Assembly: GCF_005576615.1 (NCBI RefSeq)
Contig: NZ_CP040332.1
Coordinates: 248,001-312,000, forward strand
DNA: 64,000 nucleotides
Source: Natrinema versiforme
GTDB lineage: Archaea > Halobacteriota > Halobacteria > Halobacteriales > Natrialbaceae
Reading direction: 5' to 3'
In this document: positions 34,711-45,188 of the stretch, in pieces
How the letters are laid out: every line of letters starts with the position of its first letter
Position numbering within the stretch: position 1 is the stretch's first letter
Notes under the pieces: generated by a model
Database searches by the model: none
Seen by the model: the letters and a program-made list of their open reading frames with translations, nothing else
Told to the model about the DNA's origin: nothing
Translations under genes and position numbers: made by a program

Positions 34711-35781
34711 TTACGACTCCTTGTGATCAAGCCGAACCGTTACTGCTTCGTAATCTTCTATAACCGCTTGTTCTCCGCCAATACTAACCACACCGTCGTC
34801 AGTTCGGATATCGATCGCATGTTCCAGGGCAGAGCCGCTTGTGGGTTCCACGATTTGCTGTTGTATTTCCATGACTCTCCCTTCCAGTTGCTCAGTCGAA
34901 CTGGTGTCATGTGCCGATCTCGCTTCAACGGTGGCGTGCAACTCGTGCCCGTCGTTGGCGTGTAGAGCCGCCTGAGACGTCGTGAGTAGAAAGTTGGTGT
35001 AGGTCTCGGGAAGGTTGTCAGCCGGTTTTGTGTATATCTCTTCGGAAAACTTCCAGACATCGCCGAGGAAGGCTCCGAATAACACTGGTTCGAGATAGGA
35101 CTGCCCGAATGCGACTGCTGCGGACTGTTTCTCCGGGTTCGTTAGGAGATCACGAGGTGCGATCAGACCGAATCTCGAGTCCACGGTAAGTTGGATAGAG
35201 ATGTCATCCCATCTGATGCGAACCGCGTGGGCGAGTCCGTCTATGCTCAGATCGGCGCCAGCGTCGTTTTGATCAAGTGTGCTCCCGTAGACCACCAGTA
35301 ACACGAAAGTACCTCTCTCGACCGCATCCTCCAGATTTCCACTCAAACTCGACAGGAGCGACGGAGGTATGGCGATCGTGATAATCTCTTCTGCACTGTC
35401 GATAAGCTGTTGCATTCGTTTGATGAACGTCGTACGAGACTTGAGCACTTCGACTGGTCCGATGTCGTTCTCTTCTTGACTGAATCGGCTGTCTATCAGA
35501 TCGGTGAGGGTATCTACCTCGGAATGCAGAGATTCCTCGACACGCTCTGGTGGCGTCGGACGCAGTATCGTGGGGGTCACAAAATCGTTTATCTCGACTA
35601 GATTCTTCTCTTCAAGGCGAACCGCCGTATTGTAAACATGACGCTTAGAGACGCCAGCTTCGTTGGCGACCGTACTAGCGGTCGTCTCTCCCGGGTCTTC
35701 TAGGATTGTGAGATACGTATCAACCTCCTTGTCGGTCAGGCCGTACGATTTCAGCATTGCGGAAAGTTCTTCATCGGGCAT
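34711..35781 (-). CDS. TrmB-family sugar-responsive regulator 1
   Basis: A 356-residue regulator. The N-terminal winged helix is MLKSYGLTDKEVDTYLTIL with AGVSKRHVYNTAVRLEEKNL (residues about 9-60), the classic TrmB DNA-binding region. A phospholipase-D-like central part (VEVLKSRTTFIKRMQQLI, about 110-180) and a C-terminal beta-rich sugar-binding domain follow (about 270-350, VSIGGEQAVIEDYEAVTVRL). TrmB proteins bind maltose, glucose or related sugars and control transporters and central carbohydrate genes. Lying between two GH97 genes, it probably controls them. It is paralogous to the protein at 46301. Confidence 0.9.
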   Translation of the reverse strand: MPDEELSAMLKSYGLTDKEVDTYLTILEDPGETTASTVANEAGVSKRHVYNTAVRLEEKNLVEINDFVTPTILRPTPPERVEESLHSEVDTLTDLIDSRFSQEENDIGPVEVLKSRTTFIKRMQQLIDSAEEIITIAIPPSLLSSLSGNLEDAVERGTFVLLVVYGSTLDQNDAGADLSIDGLAHAVRIRWDDISIQLTVDSRFGLIAPRDLLTNPEKQSAAVAFGQSYLEPVLFGAFLGDVWKFSEEIYTKPADNLPETYTNFLLTTSQAALHANDGHELHATVEARSAHDTSSTEQLEGRVMEIQQQIVEPTSGSALEHAIDIRTDDGVVSIGGEQAVIEDYEAVTVRLDHKES

Positions 35782-35843
35782 ACATGGACAATCATCGCCA
35801 GTTTAGATAAATCCTGCCGTGGCTCATATCGCGGTGTTGTAAC

Positions 35844-35855
35844 GTATTATAATAC
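35844..35855. promoter_or_regulatory. GTATTATAATAC palindrome upstream of TrmB 1
   Basis: A perfect 12-base palindrome about 65 bases before the TrmB start. It could be the TATA region of this gene or an autoregulatory operator. Surrounding 35782-36108 holds no gene. Confidence 0.4.
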
Positions 35856-36108
35856 ACTCTCTCAACCGAATAGGCGGAGTGAAAGAGAATATTCCCTAAT
35901 CATTTTTGGTATTGTGGTGTTCTCAGTTCGGTTGTTTACCTCGAAATTTCCTTTTTCGTACGCGCGAGCGCGAATCAGACAAATCAGTCCTTCCCTTGGG
36001 ACATGAAATCTGGTTTCAAAAGTATAACTTGTCTGTTCATATCGTTGGTGGATAATCGTGATTGTTGATGTCAAGAGACAGCTCACAGCGAGCAGTCAAC
36101 AAGTGCAA

Positions 36109-38080
36109 ATGAAGAGGGTTTCTGGGTGGAATGGCTTCGTTGTTCGCTGCTGCGTCCTACTCGTTAAACGTTCCTGCAGAGACCGCTCGACCGGTTAGTC
36201 CGGGAGACGATTCGGTAAAGCAAACAGTCACTTCACCCGCGGGCAATGTTAAGTTCACCGTCGATATTTCGAGTGGGACGCCGCACTACAGCGTCTCGTT
36301 CGAAGACTCGACGGTCGTCAAATCGTCCCGGTTGGGATTCGAGTTCAAGAACCAACCGAATTTCGGCGTCGGAAGCGATGCGAGCGAAATCACTGTTACG
36401 GGAAGTGAGTAAACGGAAGTTGATACGTCATGGGAGCCAGTATGGGACCAGTACGATGAGATCAGCGAACACTACACCGAGCTTCGCCTCAGTCTCGAAG
36501 AGACTGGAGACCCGGGACGCTCGGGGACTCTCGAAGTGCGGACGTTCGACGACGGTCTCGGAATCCGGTTCGTCTTCGGCGAATCGTTTGGCGACTTCGT
36601 TACCACGTCCGAACGCACAGAGTACAACTTTGCGGGCGATTACACGTCATGGTGGATCCCAAACGACTACAATAATTTCGAGCTCGAGTACGAGCAGACG
36701 CCGCTGTCTGAGATCGAGTCGACGCTCGAAGCGGAAATGGGCGGAGCGTTCGACGGCGTCCACACGCCGATGACGATGCGGACGGGCGATGAATGGTACG
36801 TCGGCGCGATGACCGACGAAAGTGCTCGCGTCCTCGATATACCCCTTGGATTCCTCGAGGCTACGTCGAACGAACAGGACGATCACAAGAAAGGAAAGTA
36901 CGTCGCGACGATCTACTCCGACGCGGCGGACGCCGGGCTTGAGACCGACAAGGCGGCGGTCAGAATCGACGAAGTCGTGGTTTCGATAGACGACACGATG
37001 GTGGTATCGATGGCGACGAGCGGCGGCCAGGCGCTGCACTTGGAACTGGCCACGAGCGAGCAGGTCGATTCGCTTCCGCGGTACTCCGCACCGAACCAAA
37101 CGTACTTCGACGTATCCATCGCGAAGAACCCCACGATCGGAGATGCGTTCATAACCGTCGACGGGGAGAACGACGGCTCCGTCATCGGCGGGGAATCGTT
37201 CGAGGTATACATCGACGGTGAGAAGTACGCCGATGACCTCGTCCGGATCCCGCCTGGTGGCGGGAACACCGACCTCTCGGTTACGATCGATGAGCTGGGC
37301 ACGTACGAAGTGTCAGTCGGACCCGCTGGATCTGACCCTCTCATCACTGAAGAGGTGACCGTCGAGACCGATCTCCCTCTAGACGAGCAAATTACCGAGT
37401 GGACCGATCCGAAGGGCGACGACCACGGTCCTGGATCGTACACGTATCCGCAGCACGGGTGGTTCAACGAGGATGCGTTCGACATCGACACCTTCGAGAT
37501 CTGGGAGACCGAGGATCGCTACCAGTTCCTGTTCACGATCCACGGCGACCTGCAGAACCCCCGGGGCTTCTCTGGCGGCTTCTCCATGCAGGTGCCAGAA
37601 CTCTACCTCAGAGATCCAACTGCCGATGGTGCCCCCGAATCGACGGAAGCCCGGCCGGGTGTGAACGCGACCTTCGAGCAACCGTACCACTACCGCTTCG
37701 TGAATATCGAAGGCTCAGTGGACGAGCTAGAGAACAAGGGGGATCCCTCTCGCCTCGAATCCGCCGACGGGACGACGATCACTGAAGACGTGACGGTGCA
37801 CGCGTCGTCGACTCTGGACGGTATCATGTTCGACGTACCTAAGAATGCTATCGGCGCTGTGAGCAACATGGAGGTAACTCCGCTGATGCTCTCGCAAGAC
37901 GATTCCGTGGAGACCCGCATCCGCGAAGTAGTCAGCACCGAGACCTGGGAGAGCGGTTGGCAACACGACTGGCAGTTCGGCGGTGGTCGTGACGACGATA
38001 TGAATCCGAATGTGATCGATATGGTGACACCATCTGGCGTCTCACAGGAAGACGCACTCCCGTACTCCGACATTGAATAG
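36109..38080 (+). pseudogene. GH97 pseudogene lacking its catalytic barrel, with glucodextranase-type C-terminal domain
   Basis: From ATG 36109 a twin-arginine signal is recognisable only across a frameshift near 36118 (MKR then FLGGMASLFAAASYS). The N-terminal GH97 domain follows (VTSPAGNVKFTVDISSG) to GSE and a TAA stop at 36411-36413. The frame then continues with VDTSWEPVWDQYDEISEHY, RTFDDGLGIRFVFG and NFAGDYTSWWIPNDYNN. At about 36750 it jumps directly to the C-terminal sheet (GDEWYVGAMTDESARVLDIP): the whole catalytic barrel is missing. After that come a beta domain (about 37100-37370) and a domain with WTDPKGDDHGPGSYTYPQHG and DIDTFEIWE, like the C-terminal module of glucodextranases. 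The long 3' frame is undamaged. Confidence 0.85.
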
Positions 38081-38264
38081 GCTCAGCTTCCATCCATTCC
38101 CGTGGATGATAACATCATGGACGGCTGAAGAATCTGCAAACGGGAATCCTTCGCAGAGAGTGAGATAGGGATCGCCAATCTCATTTCCCCCATTGATGCT
38201 GACAAAAATATGAAATGCCGCGTATTCCGGCATTGATCGTCGTGTATCGTCCAATACTACTCGG

Positions 38265-39938
38265 CTATAACTCGTAGACGCGTGCTTCGTACGGACGGAG
38301 ATTGATTTTACTGTCGGCCGCTTCCCTCACTGAGTAGTTCCCGATAAGAAGTTCTGGCGTGTCAACGCGAATGAGCTCGGGTAGTTCGACCGAGGGTTCG
38401 CCGTCGAAGAAGTTGCAGACGACGATCAACTCCTCGTCACCGAGCGTGCGACGGTACGCGAACACTTCTTCGTGATCAGGGAGCAAGAGTTCGTACGCTC
38501 CATGGACGAATACGTCGCGTTCCGAGCGCAGGTCGATCAGGCTGCGGTAATAGTGCCAGACCGACATCTCGTCGTCTCGGGCGGCTTCTACGTTCACATC
38601 CTCGTAGTTTTCGGTGACCCCAATCCAGGGATCGCCCTCTGTGAACCCGGCGTTCTCCTCGTCGGACCACTGCATCGGCGTCCGCGAGTTATCCCGGCTC
38701 CGGTACTCAATGACGGGTCTGAGTTCCTCGTAGGAGTCATACTCGTCCGATTCAAGCGCCATCTCGACGTAGTTCTCTGCTTCGACGTCCTGGATCTCCG
38801 AAGGATCCTCAAACGTAGTATTGGTCATGCCGATCTCCTGACCCTGATAAATAAACGGCGTACCCTGAAGGGTAAAGAGAACGGTCGCAAGCATCTTCGC
38901 GGATTCGACGCGATACTCCTCGTCGTCACCGAATCGAGAGACGGCGCGGGGCTGGTCATGGTTATTGAAGTACAGGCAGTTCCACCCGTCGTCAGCGAGA
39001 GACTCCTGCCAGTCGGTGAGAATTCGTTTGAGCTCAAGTAGGTCGAATTCTTTAATATCCCACTTGCCGCCATCACCGGCATCGACTTCCATGTGCTCGA
39101 AGTGGATCAGCATAGATAGCCCTCCACTGTCCTCGCTCACGTAGTTGCGGGCCGTGTTTGCATCGACACCGATCATCTCGCCAACGGTCATCACATCGCG
39201 GTCGTCGAGAACGCGTTCACACATTTCATCGAGATAATTCGGTAATTCTGGCCCATCGATGAAGTGCTCCGCACCGGTCAGCCCGCCTTCGGGGTCACCG
39301 TCGGGTAATGACTCCGTCTTGGAGATGAGATTGATGACGTCCATCCGGAAGCCGTCGATGCCCTTCTCTAACCACCAGTTCATCATCTCGAACACCTCGT
39401 CCCTGACGTCCTCATTACGCCAGTTGATGTCCGGCTGCTTCTTGTCGAACAGATGGAGATAGTACTCGCCGCGCTCGTCGTCGTAGGACCACGCCGAGCC
39501 GCCGAAAAGGGACTCCCAGTTGTTCGGTGGATCATCGTCTGGCTCCCCCTCAGCCCAGTAATAGTAATCGTCGTACTTTTCGTGTCCCTTACGGGACTTC
39601 ACGAACCACTCATGCTCGTCGGACGTGTGGTTGACCACGAGGTCCATGATCAGGCGCATATCACGGTCGTGGAGTTCCTCGAGCAGCCGTTCCCAGTCCT
39701 CCATAGTGCCGAACTCGGGGTGGATCGACTGGTAGTCTGCAATGTCGTAGCCGTTGTCGGCCATCGGCGACTCGTAGACCGGGTTGAGCCACACCACGTC
39801 GACACCTAAGTCTTCAAGATAGTCGACTTTCTCTATGATTCCGGGGATATCACCGATTCCGTCGCCATTGGTGTCGTTAAAACTTCGAGGGTACACCTGA
39901 TACACAACCGCTTCTTTCCACCACTGATCATCGTCCAT
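38265..39938 (-). CDS. GH13 alpha-glucosidase (oligo-1,6-glucosidase/MalL type)
   Basis: A 557-residue cytoplasmic enzyme (no signal peptide) starting MDDDQWWKEAVVYQVYPRSF. The GH13 motifs are all present: DLVVNHTSDEHEWF, GFRMDVINL with the nucleophile Asp, TVGEMIG with the acid/base Glu, and FNNHDQPRAV with the third Asp. Length and the QIGMTNTTFE-like C-terminal region match oligo-1,6-glucosidases and alpha-glucosidases. It hydrolyses short alpha-1,4 or alpha-1,6 glucosides to glucose. It is divergent from the ABC importer operon at 40180, and the 240 bases between them should hold a shared control region. Confidence 0.92.
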   Translation of the reverse strand: MDDDQWWKEAVVYQVYPRSFNDTNGDGIGDIPGIIEKVDYLEDLGVDVVWLNPVYESPMADNGYDIADYQSIHPEFGTMEDWERLLEELHDRDMRLIMDLVVNHTSDEHEWFVKSRKGHEKYDDYYYWAEGEPDDDPPNNWESLFGGSAWSYDDERGEYYLHLFDKKQPDINWRNEDVRDEVFEMMNWWLEKGIDGFRMDVINLISKTESLPDGDPEGGLTGAEHFIDGPELPNYLDEMCERVLDDRDVMTVGEMIGVDANTARNYVSEDSGGLSMLIHFEHMEVDAGDGGKWDIKEFDLLELKRILTDWQESLADDGWNCLYFNNHDQPRAVSRFGDDEEYRVESAKMLATVLFTLQGTPFIYQGQEIGMTNTTFEDPSEIQDVEAENYVEMALESDEYDSYEELRPVIEYRSRDNSRTPMQWSDEENAGFTEGDPWIGVTENYEDVNVEAARDDEMSVWHYYRSLIDLRSERDVFVHGAYELLLPDHEEVFAYRRTLGDEELIVVCNFFDGEPSVELPELIRVDTPELLIGNYSVREAADSKINLRPYEARVYEL

Positions 39939-40179
39939 ATGAATCTTTCATCCTGATTTCATCACCGGTTGTTCAAAAACCCATCGAATAATTCGGCCCA
40001 GATATGGATATCAAAAGCCCGTCGAAAAATCTTCACGGCTTTTTCGTGCGAGATAATTCATAAGTAATTAACCTTGTTCACAGTATTTCTATTTAATTTA
40101 TTAGATTGGACAGTGAGATAAAATATTCCTGGGGTGTTAATCCCAAACATTTATTAATGGGTGATATAATTCCTCCACC
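39939..40179. promoter_or_regulatory. Divergent promoter region of GH13 gene and ABC operon
   Basis: AT-rich. CGAAT-A-ATTCG is a small palindrome at about 39985-39995. ATTTATTAATGGG near 40149-40161 sits about 25-30 bases before ATG 40180 and is a likely TATA box for a leaderless message. TTAGATTGGACAGTGA at 40101-40116 recurs downstream of the operon. Confidence 0.5.
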
Positions 40180-42009
40180 ATGTCCGAAAAGGACACTAAC
40201 TATAGTAGTGATTTGGCTCTGGACCGCCGGATGTTCATGAAAGGTATCGGCGCGACAGGCGTTACGGCCATGCTAGCCGGATGTGGCGGCATGGGCGACG
40301 AAGATAACAGGAACAACACTGTGGACGCGGAAGAGGATATTGAGACAAACGAGGAAGCACTGCAAATGATCCAGGAGCTGGCGTGGATCACGAACCAAGA
40401 ACTCCCGATGTTGCCAGTGACGGAGAAAACGTCGCAGTCGTTCCAGTCGACGGATGGCTGGGACGTTCCGGACACGGACAGCAACGATCTATACTACTAC
40501 TGGCCCACGGAGTGGGTTCCTCGCTTCGGCAATTGGCGGGCAACCGGCGACGACGACACGCTTAGCGTTACTCAGTGGGACGTCCCCGATGACTGCCAGT
40601 ACAACCCTTGGAACACTCGTGGCGACGCAGAGCCGCGACGAAACCTCTTCGACCGGTTCATGTCCTTCAACATTGTCACCGGCGAGTACGAGGGGTATGC
40701 GGTCTCCGACTGGGAGTACGACGGGCAGACAATCGACCTCACCGTCCGGGATGGTCTGACCTGGCACGACGGCGATGACGTCGTGGCGCAGGATATTGTC
40801 AACCAGATCAAGTTGGACATGTATGCCGGTTCGACGCTCGGCGATCTGGTCTCGAATATCCCGACGGACGTCGAAGTCGTCGACGATGCGACGGCGCGAA
40901 TCACGTTCGAGGGAGAGATCAACGAACGGATCGTCCTCGGTTACCTCCAGCCGACCCGGCTCATCGCCAAGAACAGCGAATACGGCGAGTATGTCGAGCA
41001 ATTCGACGATGCCGAGAACGAAGACGAGGAGATTGCCGTCCTGAGCGATCTCCAAGAATGGTCCGTCCCGGAACCGATCGGTTCTGGACCGTTTGCGTTT
41101 GAGGATGCCGACACCCAGCGGACCCTGCTCGCGAAGTTCGATGATCACCCCGATGCGGACAACATCAACTTCGACTACCTTGAGCACAGGTACATGCCGT
41201 CCAACGAACGGCGTTGGAACGCACTCCAGAACGGCGAACTTGACGGCGAAGCGACCCTGTTTATGCCGCAGAACCAAGTGAATCAGCTCCCGGACGACAT
41301 GCAGGTTGCCCACGTTCCGCGCCACTGGGGGATGGGGCTGATGTTCAACCACGACGACGAGCACATCGGGAAACTCCAAGTTCGACAGGCGATCGCGCAC
41401 GTCGTCGATCGAGAACTCGTCGCCGGGAACGCAGACTCGGGCACGGGAACGAAGCTCGGCGTCTCCTATCCGAGCGGTATCACGGGCGATTTCAGCAACC
41501 GCGTCGAAGAGGAGTGGCTCGATGGCGTCGTCGATCAATTCAACGAGTACGAGACGGATACTGGTCGTGCCGAAGAACTACTACAAGATGCCGGCTATAC
41601 GAAGGAAGGCGGTACGTGGGTTGACGAGACCGGATCAGAGCTCACGGTGCCCATCAAGGTCCCGCAGGGCTTCTCGGACTGGGTGACCGCCGTCCAAACT
41701 GTCGTCGACCAACTCGATGAGTTCGGTATCGCAGCCGAAACACTCACGCGAGACGACGGCACCTACTGGGGGCAGGACGTCCCGGAAAGTGACTTTGTCA
41801 TCGCGACCGAAGGATGGGCGAACTACGACCAGACGTACCCCTACTACCACTTCGACCACCTCTACGGCGGCGGTGACGGCAGTGTGCAGGATAACGCGAA
41901 CTTCCCGGATGAGTTCGACGTCGAGGTACTCCACGACGATGTTCGAGATAGCTCGACCGTCGATCCAACCACAATCATCGAATCGCTCGCAAAGGTCACC
42001 AGCGAATAA
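40180..42009 (+). CDS. Opp/Dpp-type ABC substrate-binding lipoprotein
   Basis: A 609-residue binding protein of the peptide/opine/oligosaccharide (SBP_bac_5) family. The twin-arginine signal is LDRRMFMKGIGATG (Arg 16-17) and the lipobox LAGCGG has Cys 35. Family segments include YDGQTIDLTVRDGLTWHDGD, AQDIVNQIKLDM, GSGPFAFEDAD and VRQAIAHVVDRELVAGNA. In archaea and Thermotogales Opp-like binding proteins often bind oligosaccharides; with a GH13 alpha-glucosidase next door and TrmB at the end of the operon, an alpha-glucoside is the likely ligand, although peptides cannot be ruled out. Confidence 0.88.
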   Translation: MSEKDTNYSSDLALDRRMFMKGIGATGVTAMLAGCGGMGDEDNRNNTVDAEEDIETNEEALQMIQELAWITNQELPMLPVTEKTSQSFQSTDGWDVPDTDSNDLYYYWPTEWVPRFGNWRATGDDDTLSVTQWDVPDDCQYNPWNTRGDAEPRRNLFDRFMSFNIVTGEYEGYAVSDWEYDGQTIDLTVRDGLTWHDGDDVVAQDIVNQIKLDMYAGSTLGDLVSNIPTDVEVVDDATARITFEGEINERIVLGYLQPTRLIAKNSEYGEYVEQFDDAENEDEEIAVLSDLQEWSVPEPIGSGPFAFEDADTQRTLLAKFDDHPDADNINFDYLEHRYMPSNERRWNALQNGELDGEATLFMPQNQVNQLPDDMQVAHVPRHWGMGLMFNHDDEHIGKLQVRQAIAHVVDRELVAGNADSGTGTKLGVSYPSGITGDFSNRVEEEWLDGVVDQFNEYETDTGRAEELLQDAGYTKEGGTWVDETGSELTVPIKVPQGFSDWVTAVQTVVDQLDEFGIAAETLTRDDGTYWGQDVPESDFVIATEGWANYDQTYPYYHFDHLYGGGDGSVQDNANFPDEFDVEVLHDDVRDSSTVDPTTIIESLAKVTSE

Positions 42010-42107
42010 CGATCCTCGACCGAAACTGACTACACCATGGTTTATACTGTTATACAGGTTAAACACAAACGGACTGCGGCCTCTGGTGTGACCTAACTGA
42101 CGTTCAC

Positions 42108-43115
42108 ATGAACTACGTAATAAAACGAACCGGCCAGGCGATATTCACAATCTTCGCCACCATCTCGGTATCGTTCGGGCTGATTCGCCTGCTGCCCGGC
42201 GGACCGACGGATTATCTCCGAGCACAGATGCTTCAGCGTGGTGAGGATATGACCGCCCAACAGATTAATCGTCGGATCGAAGCGCAGACCAACATTGCCG
42301 TTGATGAGCCGCTACACATACAGTACATAGACTACATGACGAGTATCCTGACGGGTGACTTCGGGACTTCACACTGGCAAAACGAGCCTGTGACCGAAGT
42401 GCTCGGGAGTGCTGTCCCGTGGACTATCTTCATCATGTCCGTCTCGTTGTTCCTCGCGTTTGCCATCGGGATTAGCCTCGGGGCATTCATGGCGTACCGA
42501 GAGGGCAGTCGGTTTGACGTGGCGTCAACCGGCGTGGCACTGGTGTTGAATTCGACGCCAGGGTACGTCGTCGGACTGCTCGCGCTTGTGTTCCTAGGAT
42601 ACCGTACCGGAATCTTCCCGACAGGAGGTCATCACGCCTCGGGGCTAGAGCCCGGACTGAACGCCAAGTTCCTACTCAGCGCAGCCTACCATGGCGCCTT
42701 GCCGATCCTCTCGATGACAGTCGTCGCGTTCGGTGGTTGGGCGCTCGACATGCGCGGGAACAGCATTCGCGTTCTCGGTGCCGACTATCTGCACGTCGCT
42801 CGGCTCAGGGGGCTCCCCGAGCGGCGGATCGCGCTGCGATACGTGGCGCGGAACGCGATCTTGCCAATGTACACTGGTCTCATGATCGCAATCGGGACGA
42901 TGTTCGGCGGCGCCATCATCATCGAAGAGATCTTCGCCTACCCTGGCGTTGGCTTCTATCTCATCAGTTCGATCCACCAGCGTGACTATCCCGTAATGAT
43001 GGGCGCGTTCATTCTGATCACAGTCGCTGTTGTGATCGGGATCTACATCGCCGACATGACATACGGAAAACTCGATCCGCGGGCCAAACGAGGTGAATCG
43101 CGTGAGTCCTACTGA
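42108..43115 (+). CDS. Opp/Dpp-type ABC permease B
   Basis: A 335-residue membrane protein of the DppB type with about six helices. It starts MNYVIKRTGQAIFTIFATIS with the usual leading helix. The large external loop after it is typical (LPGGPTDYLRAQML, QYIDYMTSILTGDFGTS). The EAA-like loop RLRGLPERRIALRYVARNA docks to the ATPases. The C-terminus reads IADMTYGKLDPRAKRG, the family ending. Its 3' end overlaps the next permease gene by 23 bases. Confidence 0.92.
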   Translation: MNYVIKRTGQAIFTIFATISVSFGLIRLLPGGPTDYLRAQMLQRGEDMTAQQINRRIEAQTNIAVDEPLHIQYIDYMTSILTGDFGTSHWQNEPVTEVLGSAVPWTIFIMSVSLFLAFAIGISLGAFMAYREGSRFDVASTGVALVLNSTPGYVVGLLALVFLGYRTGIFPTGGHHASGLEPGLNAKFLLSAAYHGALPILSMTVVAFGGWALDMRGNSIRVLGADYLHVARLRGLPERRIALRYVARNAILPMYTGLMIAIGTMFGGAIIIEEIFAYPGVGFYLISSIHQRDYPVMMGAFILITVAVVIGIYIADMTYGKLDPRAKRGESRESY

Positions 43116-44100
43116 GGCAAATAGGTCAGACTTCGAGACCGTCTCCGACAGTCAAATCTCGCGCAGTGAACGGTACAGACAACTAGTTGACGAGCTGTTA
43201 CTCGCACCCGCCCGCATCGTGTGGAACGATTGGCGCGCGCGCATCGCCATCACGATCATCTCCGTGTTCGTCTTCATGGGTACCGTCGGGATCCGCCTCG
43301 TCAAAGAGCCCCGGACGAACCAAGGCGATCGGCTCGTAGGTGCATTCCAGACGCTCGAACATCCCCTTGGGACAACACCGCTGGGAGTAGATATCATGTC
43401 CCAGATCATCTACGCTACCGTCCCGATGCTGAAGATGATCACCGCAGGTGCGGTCTTCTCGGTGGTCGTAGCGACGACTGTCGGAACCATATCGGGTTAC
43501 AAGGGCGGTACCATCGACCGTGCATTGATGGCGCTGACCGACGTTATGCTGACGATCCCAGGACTCCCGCTAGTGATCGTCCTCGCCGGCGTGATGGATA
43601 TCAGCGGAAACCCGTACTTGATCGGGGTCTTGCTGTCTATCAACGCTTGGGCCGGGCTAGCGCGGGCACTCCGATCGCAGGTCTTGACGTTACGAGATGC
43701 CGACTACGTCGAGGCCGCCCGACTCATGGGCATCCCGACTTCGAAAATACTGACCGTCGATATCATCCCGAACCTGATGCCGTACATCACGATGAACTTC
43801 GTCAAACAGGCCCGGGCGGTGATATTTGGATCCGTCGGTCTGTATTACCTTGGCATTCTGCCGTACAGCACGGTTAACTGGGGCGTCATGATGAACAACG
43901 CGGTCAAGCAAGCGGGTGCGACGTCCTCGCCAGCCGCGTTCCATTGGTTGGCGATGCCGATGTTGGCCATCATCCTGCTGTCGATGGGGCTGACACTGTT
44001 CGCCCAATCGGCCGACCGGCTGTTCAATCCCCGCGTACGGGCGCGTCACGCAAAGTCGATTAGTGGAGATAACGACACGACCAGCGAGGTGAAGTCCTGA
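43093..44100 (+). CDS. Opp/Dpp-type ABC permease C
   Basis: A 335-residue DppC-type permease. The start is GTG 43093 or GTG 43102; either overlaps the preceding gene. After a cytoplasmic N-terminal region comes helix 1 (IAITIISVFVFMGTVGI), then HPLGTTPLGVDIMSQIIYA, the canonical DppC periplasmic segment. The EAA-like loop is VEAARLMGIPTSKILTVDII. Together with the permease at 42108 it forms the channel. The stop shares its last base with the ATG of the ATPase gene (TGATG). Confidence 0.92.
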   Translation: MNRVSPTEANRSDFETVSDSQISRSERYRQLVDELLLAPARIVWNDWRARIAITIISVFVFMGTVGIRLVKEPRTNQGDRLVGAFQTLEHPLGTTPLGVDIMSQIIYATVPMLKMITAGAVFSVVVATTVGTISGYKGGTIDRALMALTDVMLTIPGLPLVIVLAGVMDISGNPYLIGVLLSINAWAGLARALRSQVLTLRDADYVEAARLMGIPTSKILTVDIIPNLMPYITMNFVKQARAVIFGSVGLYYLGILPYSTVNWGVMMNNAVKQAGATSSPAAFHWLAMPMLAIILLSMGLTLFAQSADRLFNPRVRARHAKSISGDNDTTSEVKS

Positions 44101-45188
44101 TGGAAAACACAGTACAACAATCAGCCCAAAACCAGGCCAATACGGTCGACAACGACAGAGACGTAATTCTCTCTCTAGAAAACGCGACGGTCGAGTTCGA
44201 CATGGACAGGGGCACGTCTCGTGTGCTCGACTCCGTCGACTTCGACGTGTACCGCGAGGAGATCGTCGGTATCGTCGGCGAAAGCGGCAGTGGGAAGTCA
44301 ATGCTCGCGAACGCGATGCTCGACGCGGTCGAAGAACCAGGTCGGGTCACCGGCAGCGTGAGGTACTTCCCCGAAGGCGAGGATCCGAAGGACGTCCTTG
44401 AACTGTCGGACACAGAACTCCGGAAGTTCCGCTGGGAAGAGATCTCAATGGTGTTCCAAGGGGCCTCTCGCTCGTTCAACCCGACGATGTCGATTCGCGG
44501 GCATTTTGAGGAGACGCTCAAAGCCCACGATGAAGATCTGGAGGACGGTATGGAGCGGACCCGAGAACTGCTTTCGGACCTCTACCTTGATCCAGAGCGC
44601 GTGCTGGACTCCTACCCGCATGAACTGTCCGGCGGGATGTCTCAGCGGGCGCTGATCGCGCTGAGTCTCGTGTTAGAGCCCGAAGTACTCGTGATGGACG
44701 AACCGACTGCAGCGCTCGATCTCCTGATGCAACGCTCCATCCTCAGTTTGCTGTCCGACCTTCAGGAGAAATACGAGTTGACCGTCGTGTTCATCACCCA
44801 CGACTTGCCCTTAGTGGCGGGACTAGCTGATCGCCTAGCCGTGATGTACGCGTTCGATCTCCGAGAAGTGGGTCCTACGGAGAGCATCGTCCGGAACCCG
44901 TCTCACCCCTACACTCGTGCGCTGTTGAAGGCAGTTCCCAACCTCGATGCGCCACTCGACACGATGGAACCGATCGAGGGCTCTGCTCCCGATCCGGTAG
45001 CTACGCAGGACGGATGTACGTATGCGCCTCGGTGCCCGCTGGCCGACGATACGTGTCGAGAGTCGCCACCCGAGTTCCACCAGGTTGACGGTAACAGCGA
45101 GCATGCGGTTACCTGTTACTACTGGGATCAAGCCGACGAGGCAGTCGAACTTGACCTCGATGTCGCGGATCCGGAGGTGTCCAGATGA
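44100..45188 (+). CDS. Opp/Dpp-type ABC ATPase D
   Basis: A 362-residue ATPase with Walker A GESGSGKS, signature LSGGMSQRALIALSL and Walker B VLVMDEPTAALD. Downstream are the switch His (VFITHDLPLV) and the oligopeptide-type C-terminal extension NPSHPYTRALLKAVP and CTYAPRCPLADDTC with its conserved cysteines. It pairs with the ATPase at 45185 as the asymmetric motor of the importer. An N-terminal Gln/Asn-rich 20 residues precede the domain. Overlap of ATGA with the next gene indicates coupling. Confidence 0.93.
   Translation: MENTVQQSAQNQANTVDNDRDVILSLENATVEFDMDRGTSRVLDSVDFDVYREEIVGIVGESGSGKSMLANAMLDAVEEPGRVTGSVRYFPEGEDPKDVLELSDTELRKFRWEEISMVFQGASRSFNPTMSIRGHFEETLKAHDEDLEDGMERTRELLSDLYLDPERVLDSYPHELSGGMSQRALIALSLVLEPEVLVMDEPTAALDLLMQRSILSLLSDLQEKYELTVVFITHDLPLVAGLADRLAVMYAFDLREVGPTESIVRNPSHPYTRALLKAVPNLDAPLDTMEPIEGSAPDPVATQDGCTYAPRCPLADDTCRESPPEFHQVDGNSEHAVTCYYWDQADEAVELDLDVADPEVSR

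Noticed and set aside
40489-41538. 349-residue frame antisense to the binding-protein gene
   Set aside because: Composition of an antisense shadow, while the opposite strand has an undoubted lipoprotein gene.
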